NCBI GenBank assembly: GCA_038993745.2
Contig: CP160629.1
Location: forward strand, 2,356,001 to 2,420,000
DNA: 64,000 nt
Reading direction: 5' to 3'
Origin: Aliivibrio fischeri
GTDB taxonomy: Bacteria; Pseudomonadota; Gammaproteobacteria; Enterobacterales; Vibrionaceae
The notes under the pieces are model-generated. The model did not search any database. It saw only the letters and a list, made by a program, of their open reading frames with translations, and was not told the DNA's origin. Positions 62,714 to 64,000 of the stretch are shown here, piece by piece (positions within the stretch are counted from its first letter, which is position 1; every line of letters begins with the position of its first letter). A program made the translations under genes and the position numbers.

Positions 62714-63697
62714 ATGACTGACCCACAAATTTCTATCCGCAATCTGTGTGTGGATTACATTACTGACGCAGGTGATGTACGAGCTGTAAACAATGTGAGT
62801 TTTGACATTGGTAAAGGTGAAGTCTTTGGTCTAGCAGGCGAATCAGGTTGTGGTAAATCAACCGTAGCATTCTCTTTAATGCGCCTGCATAAGCCGCCAG
62901 CATTCATTACCGGTGGTGAAGTGTTCTTCGATGGTAAAGATATTTTAAAGTACAGCGATGCTCAAATGCAGGCATTCCGTTGGAGTGAAATGTCAATGGT
63001 ATTCCAAAGTGCCATGAACGCATTGAACCCAGTACTAACGATGGAAGAACAATTTTGTGACGTAATTATGCGCCACACAACCATGACTCGTGAACAAGCA
63101 ATTTCTCGTGCGCAAGGTTTACTTGAAATTGTTGATATTCACCCTAGTCGTTTGACTGATTACCCACACCAGTTCTCTGGTGGTATGCGTCAACGTTTAG
63201 TTATTGCAATTGCGTTAGCGTTAAACCCGAAAATGATCATTATGGATGAACCAACTACTGCTCTTGATGTAGTTGTTCAACGTGAGATCTTACAAAAAAT
63301 CTATGCGCTTAAAGAAGAATTTGGTTTCTCTATTCTGTTTATTACGCACGATTTATCGTTAATGGTTGAGTTCTCTGATCGTATTGGGATCATGTATTCA
63401 GGAGAATTAATCGAAGTTGCTTCTTCTAAAGAAATCTTAACTTCGCCTTATCACCCATATACAAAAGGCCTTGGTAGCTCATTCCCACCGTTAACAGGAC
63501 CAAAAACGAAATTAACAGGGATCCCAGGAAACCCTCTAAATTTACTAGAGATTCCACAAGGCTGTCGCTTCCAAGCTCGCTGTGATCGTGTACATGAAGC
63601 ATGTCGTTCGATTCCAACACAGCTTCGTCAGATCGAGCCTGGACACTTGTCAAACTGTCACCTTTACGGTGAAACCATTGCACAAGTAAAAGCATAA
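62714..63697 (+). CDS. Chitobiose ABC transporter ATP-binding protein 1
   Basis: A 327-residue DppD-type ATPase. Walker A GESGCGKST (about 42–50), signature FSGGMRQRL, Walker B MIIMDEPTTAL, switch His in FITHDLSLM, and the C-terminal oligopeptide-transporter extension with three Cys near CRFQARC…C. It powers sugar import. The sequence is intact. Confidence 0.94.
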   Translation: MTDPQISIRNLCVDYITDAGDVRAVNNVSFDIGKGEVFGLAGESGCGKSTVAFSLMRLHKPPAFITGGEVFFDGKDILKYSDAQMQAFRWSEMSMVFQSAMNALNPVLTMEEQFCDVIMRHTTMTREQAISRAQGLLEIVDIHPSRLTDYPHQFSGGMRQRLVIAIALALNPKMIIMDEPTTALDVVVQREILQKIYALKEEFGFSILFITHDLSLMVEFSDRIGIMYSGELIEVASSKEILTSPYHPYTKGLGSSFPPLTGPKTKLTGIPGNPLNLLEIPQGCRFQARCDRVHEACRSIPTQLRQIEPGHLSNCHLYGETIAQVKA

Positions 63698-63719
63698 AAC
63701 GGATTTTCTGGAGTAAATT

Positions 63720-64000
63720 ATGAGCAAAGAATTTGGCGAATTACTGATTGAAGGTAAGAATCTGGTTAAAGATTTCCCTGTAAGCAGTAACGCACTTAAA
63801 AACCCAATGATGCGTGCGATTAATGACGTATCTTTCAAAATGTACAAAAGCCGTGGTCTTTCTGTTGTAGGTGAATCTGGTTCAGGTAAATCCACCACAG
63901 CAAAAATGATAGCAAAAATGTATGCACCAACAGATGGTGTTATCGAATACAAAGGTCGTGATATTCAAACTATCGTTAAGAAAAGCGATTTAATGACTTA
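63720..64000 (+). CDS. Chitobiose ABC transporter ATP-binding protein 2 (partial)
   Basis: Starts at ATG 63720 (MSKEFGELLIEGKNLVKDF) with CTGGAG upstream, and runs off the right edge after about 93 codons. Walker A GESGSGKST is present (about 54–62). It is a DppF-type partner of ATP-binding protein 1. In V. cholerae chitinolytic genes follow; these are outside the window. Confidence 0.92.
   Translation, partial: MSKEFGELLIEGKNLVKDFPVSSNALKNPMMRAINDVSFKMYKSRGLSVVGESGSGKSTTAKMIAKMYAPTDGVIEYKGRDIQTIVKKSDLMT

Noticed and set aside
63650..63952. 100-codon minus-strand ORF at the right edge
   Set aside because: Antisense to the two ABC ATPase genes, which are clearly coding with intact motifs.

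Overview
The window is an ordinary chromosomal segment of a low-GC gammaproteobacterium of the family Vibrionaceae, most likely the genus Aliivibrio (A. fischeri/salmonicida group). The support is: the Vibrio-type order grcA–thrCBA–rraA-like–arcA/arcB–yhcC–gltBD, the ChiS plus chitobiose ABC-transport locus, AT-rich codon use, and rRNA/tRNA sequences close to those of Vibrio. Species is not assigned. I see no phage, insertion sequence, CRISPR array or defence island.

Layout. (1) 1–9.9 kb, housekeeping: the 3' end of nadB, sdhE–cptA, ygfZ plus a YbaK-type deacylase, a small Vibrio protein, ygfB–ubiH–ubiI (no pepP between them), zapA–6S RNA–fau, rpiA and serA. A possible small RNA lies at about 2765–2864. 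(2) 9.9–18 kb: a SIMPL protein, mscS, yaaA, an alanine/glycine symporter, a DUF3545 protein, a hemerythrin-like protein, the base-excision pair nfo–ung, and grcA behind an FNR-type box. (3) 18–35.4 kb: thrL–thrABC with its attenuator, an RraA-like protein, arcA behind a perfect FNR-type box, arcB with a coupled lipoprotein gene, yhcC and gltBD. (4) 35.4–42 kb: a 162-bp palindromic MITE-like element, a DUF1499 lipoprotein, a decayed tandem duplication of tRNA-Asp, then a full rRNA operon on the minus strand (16S–tRNA-Glu–23S–5S–tRNA-Asp). (5) 42–54.7 kb: mtnN, a CbiB-like protein, a TRIC-type channel, an M23 murein endopeptidase, an RND efflux pair, erpA, hemL, a PerM-type protein and rsmC. (6) 54.9–64 kb: the chitin-sensing regulator chiS and the chitobiose/oligopeptide-type ABC transport operon, running off the window.

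How they work together. ArcA/ArcB, GrcA and the FNR-type boxes form a redox-response neighbourhood. ThrABC and GltBD are amino-acid synthesis. ChiS and the downstream binding protein and transporter form the known Vibrio chitobiose uptake system.

Most important caution: three genes between 50.3 and 61.6 kb (erpA, the chitobiose-binding protein, the first permease) are each broken by one missing base while the rest of each gene looks intact. Because erpA is normally essential or nearly so, sequencing indels are at least as likely as real gene decay. No convincingly new biological system was found. The best candidates for new detail are the possible small RNA, the fau ribosome-binding site inside the 6S closing stem, the repeated motifs upstream of the chitobiose operon, and the MITE-like palindrome.
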